Shown here: in pieces, positions 13,807 through 13,834 of the stretch
Layout of the letters: each line of letters begins with the position of its first letter
Position numbering within the stretch: position 1 is the stretch's first letter
Assembly (NCBI GenBank): GCA_021545665.1
Contig: JAJRTX010000160.1
Span: 1-13,834 of the forward strand
From: Zetaproteobacteria bacterium
GTDB taxonomy: Bacteria; Pseudomonadota; Zetaproteobacteria; Mariprofundales; Mariprofundaceae
Direction: 5' to 3'
DNA length: 13,834 nt
The notes under the pieces: generated by a model
What the model was told of the DNA's origin: nothing
Databases searched by the model: none
The model's input: only the letters and a program-made list of their open reading frames with translations
Program-made: the position numbers and the translations under genes

Positions 13807-13834
13807 TATTGAACACATTGCACGCGTAGATACA

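Overview
The window reads as a chromosomal segment of a Gram-negative bacterium of the Proteobacteria type. The signs are an outer-membrane LPS-assembly lipoprotein (LptE), the order leuS-lptE-holA, and an RpoH (sigma-32) heat-shock sigma factor. The mix is compatible with a Zetaproteobacterium or a related lineage, but that placement is an impression and not proven by the sequence.

Left part (1-1430): a frameshifted remnant of a SWIM zinc-finger gene, then rpoH. The rpoH promoter has a perfect TATAAT inside the spacer of a perfect 9-N9-9 palindrome that matches the HrcA operator CIRCE with one compensated change per arm. Heat-shock sigma-factor synthesis therefore appears to be under HrcA control.

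Core block (1472-7634): leuS, lptE, holA, bioA and a COG0731-like radical SAM gene run on the plus strand. Each start codon overlaps the previous stop or gene end, so they look like one translationally coupled operon. Converging on it from the right is a two-gene minus-strand operon, 8674 down to 7662: a PII-like DUF190 protein followed, with an ATGA overlap, by a Crp/Fnr-family regulator.

Accessory part (about 8808 to the right end): a tRNA 3'-end-like fragment on the minus strand lies just upstream of the DUF190 operon and could be an attachment-site scar, with the element to its right. Next come a possible small Cys-rich ORF, a double AAA+ ATPase, a two-helix membrane protein, an acidic orphan protein, a broken vapC toxin beside a 29-bp direct repeat, and an AT-rich PD-(D/E)XK-type nuclease gene.

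The most novel signal is a shared palindrome, TGCGAC-N7-GTCGCA. It occurs upstream of the AAA+ ATPase, the membrane protein and (in a degenerate form) the orphan protein, each time 8 nt before a -10-like hexamer. The three separately promoted genes look like one small regulon, possibly an undescribed stress or defence module. The regulator is not in the window.
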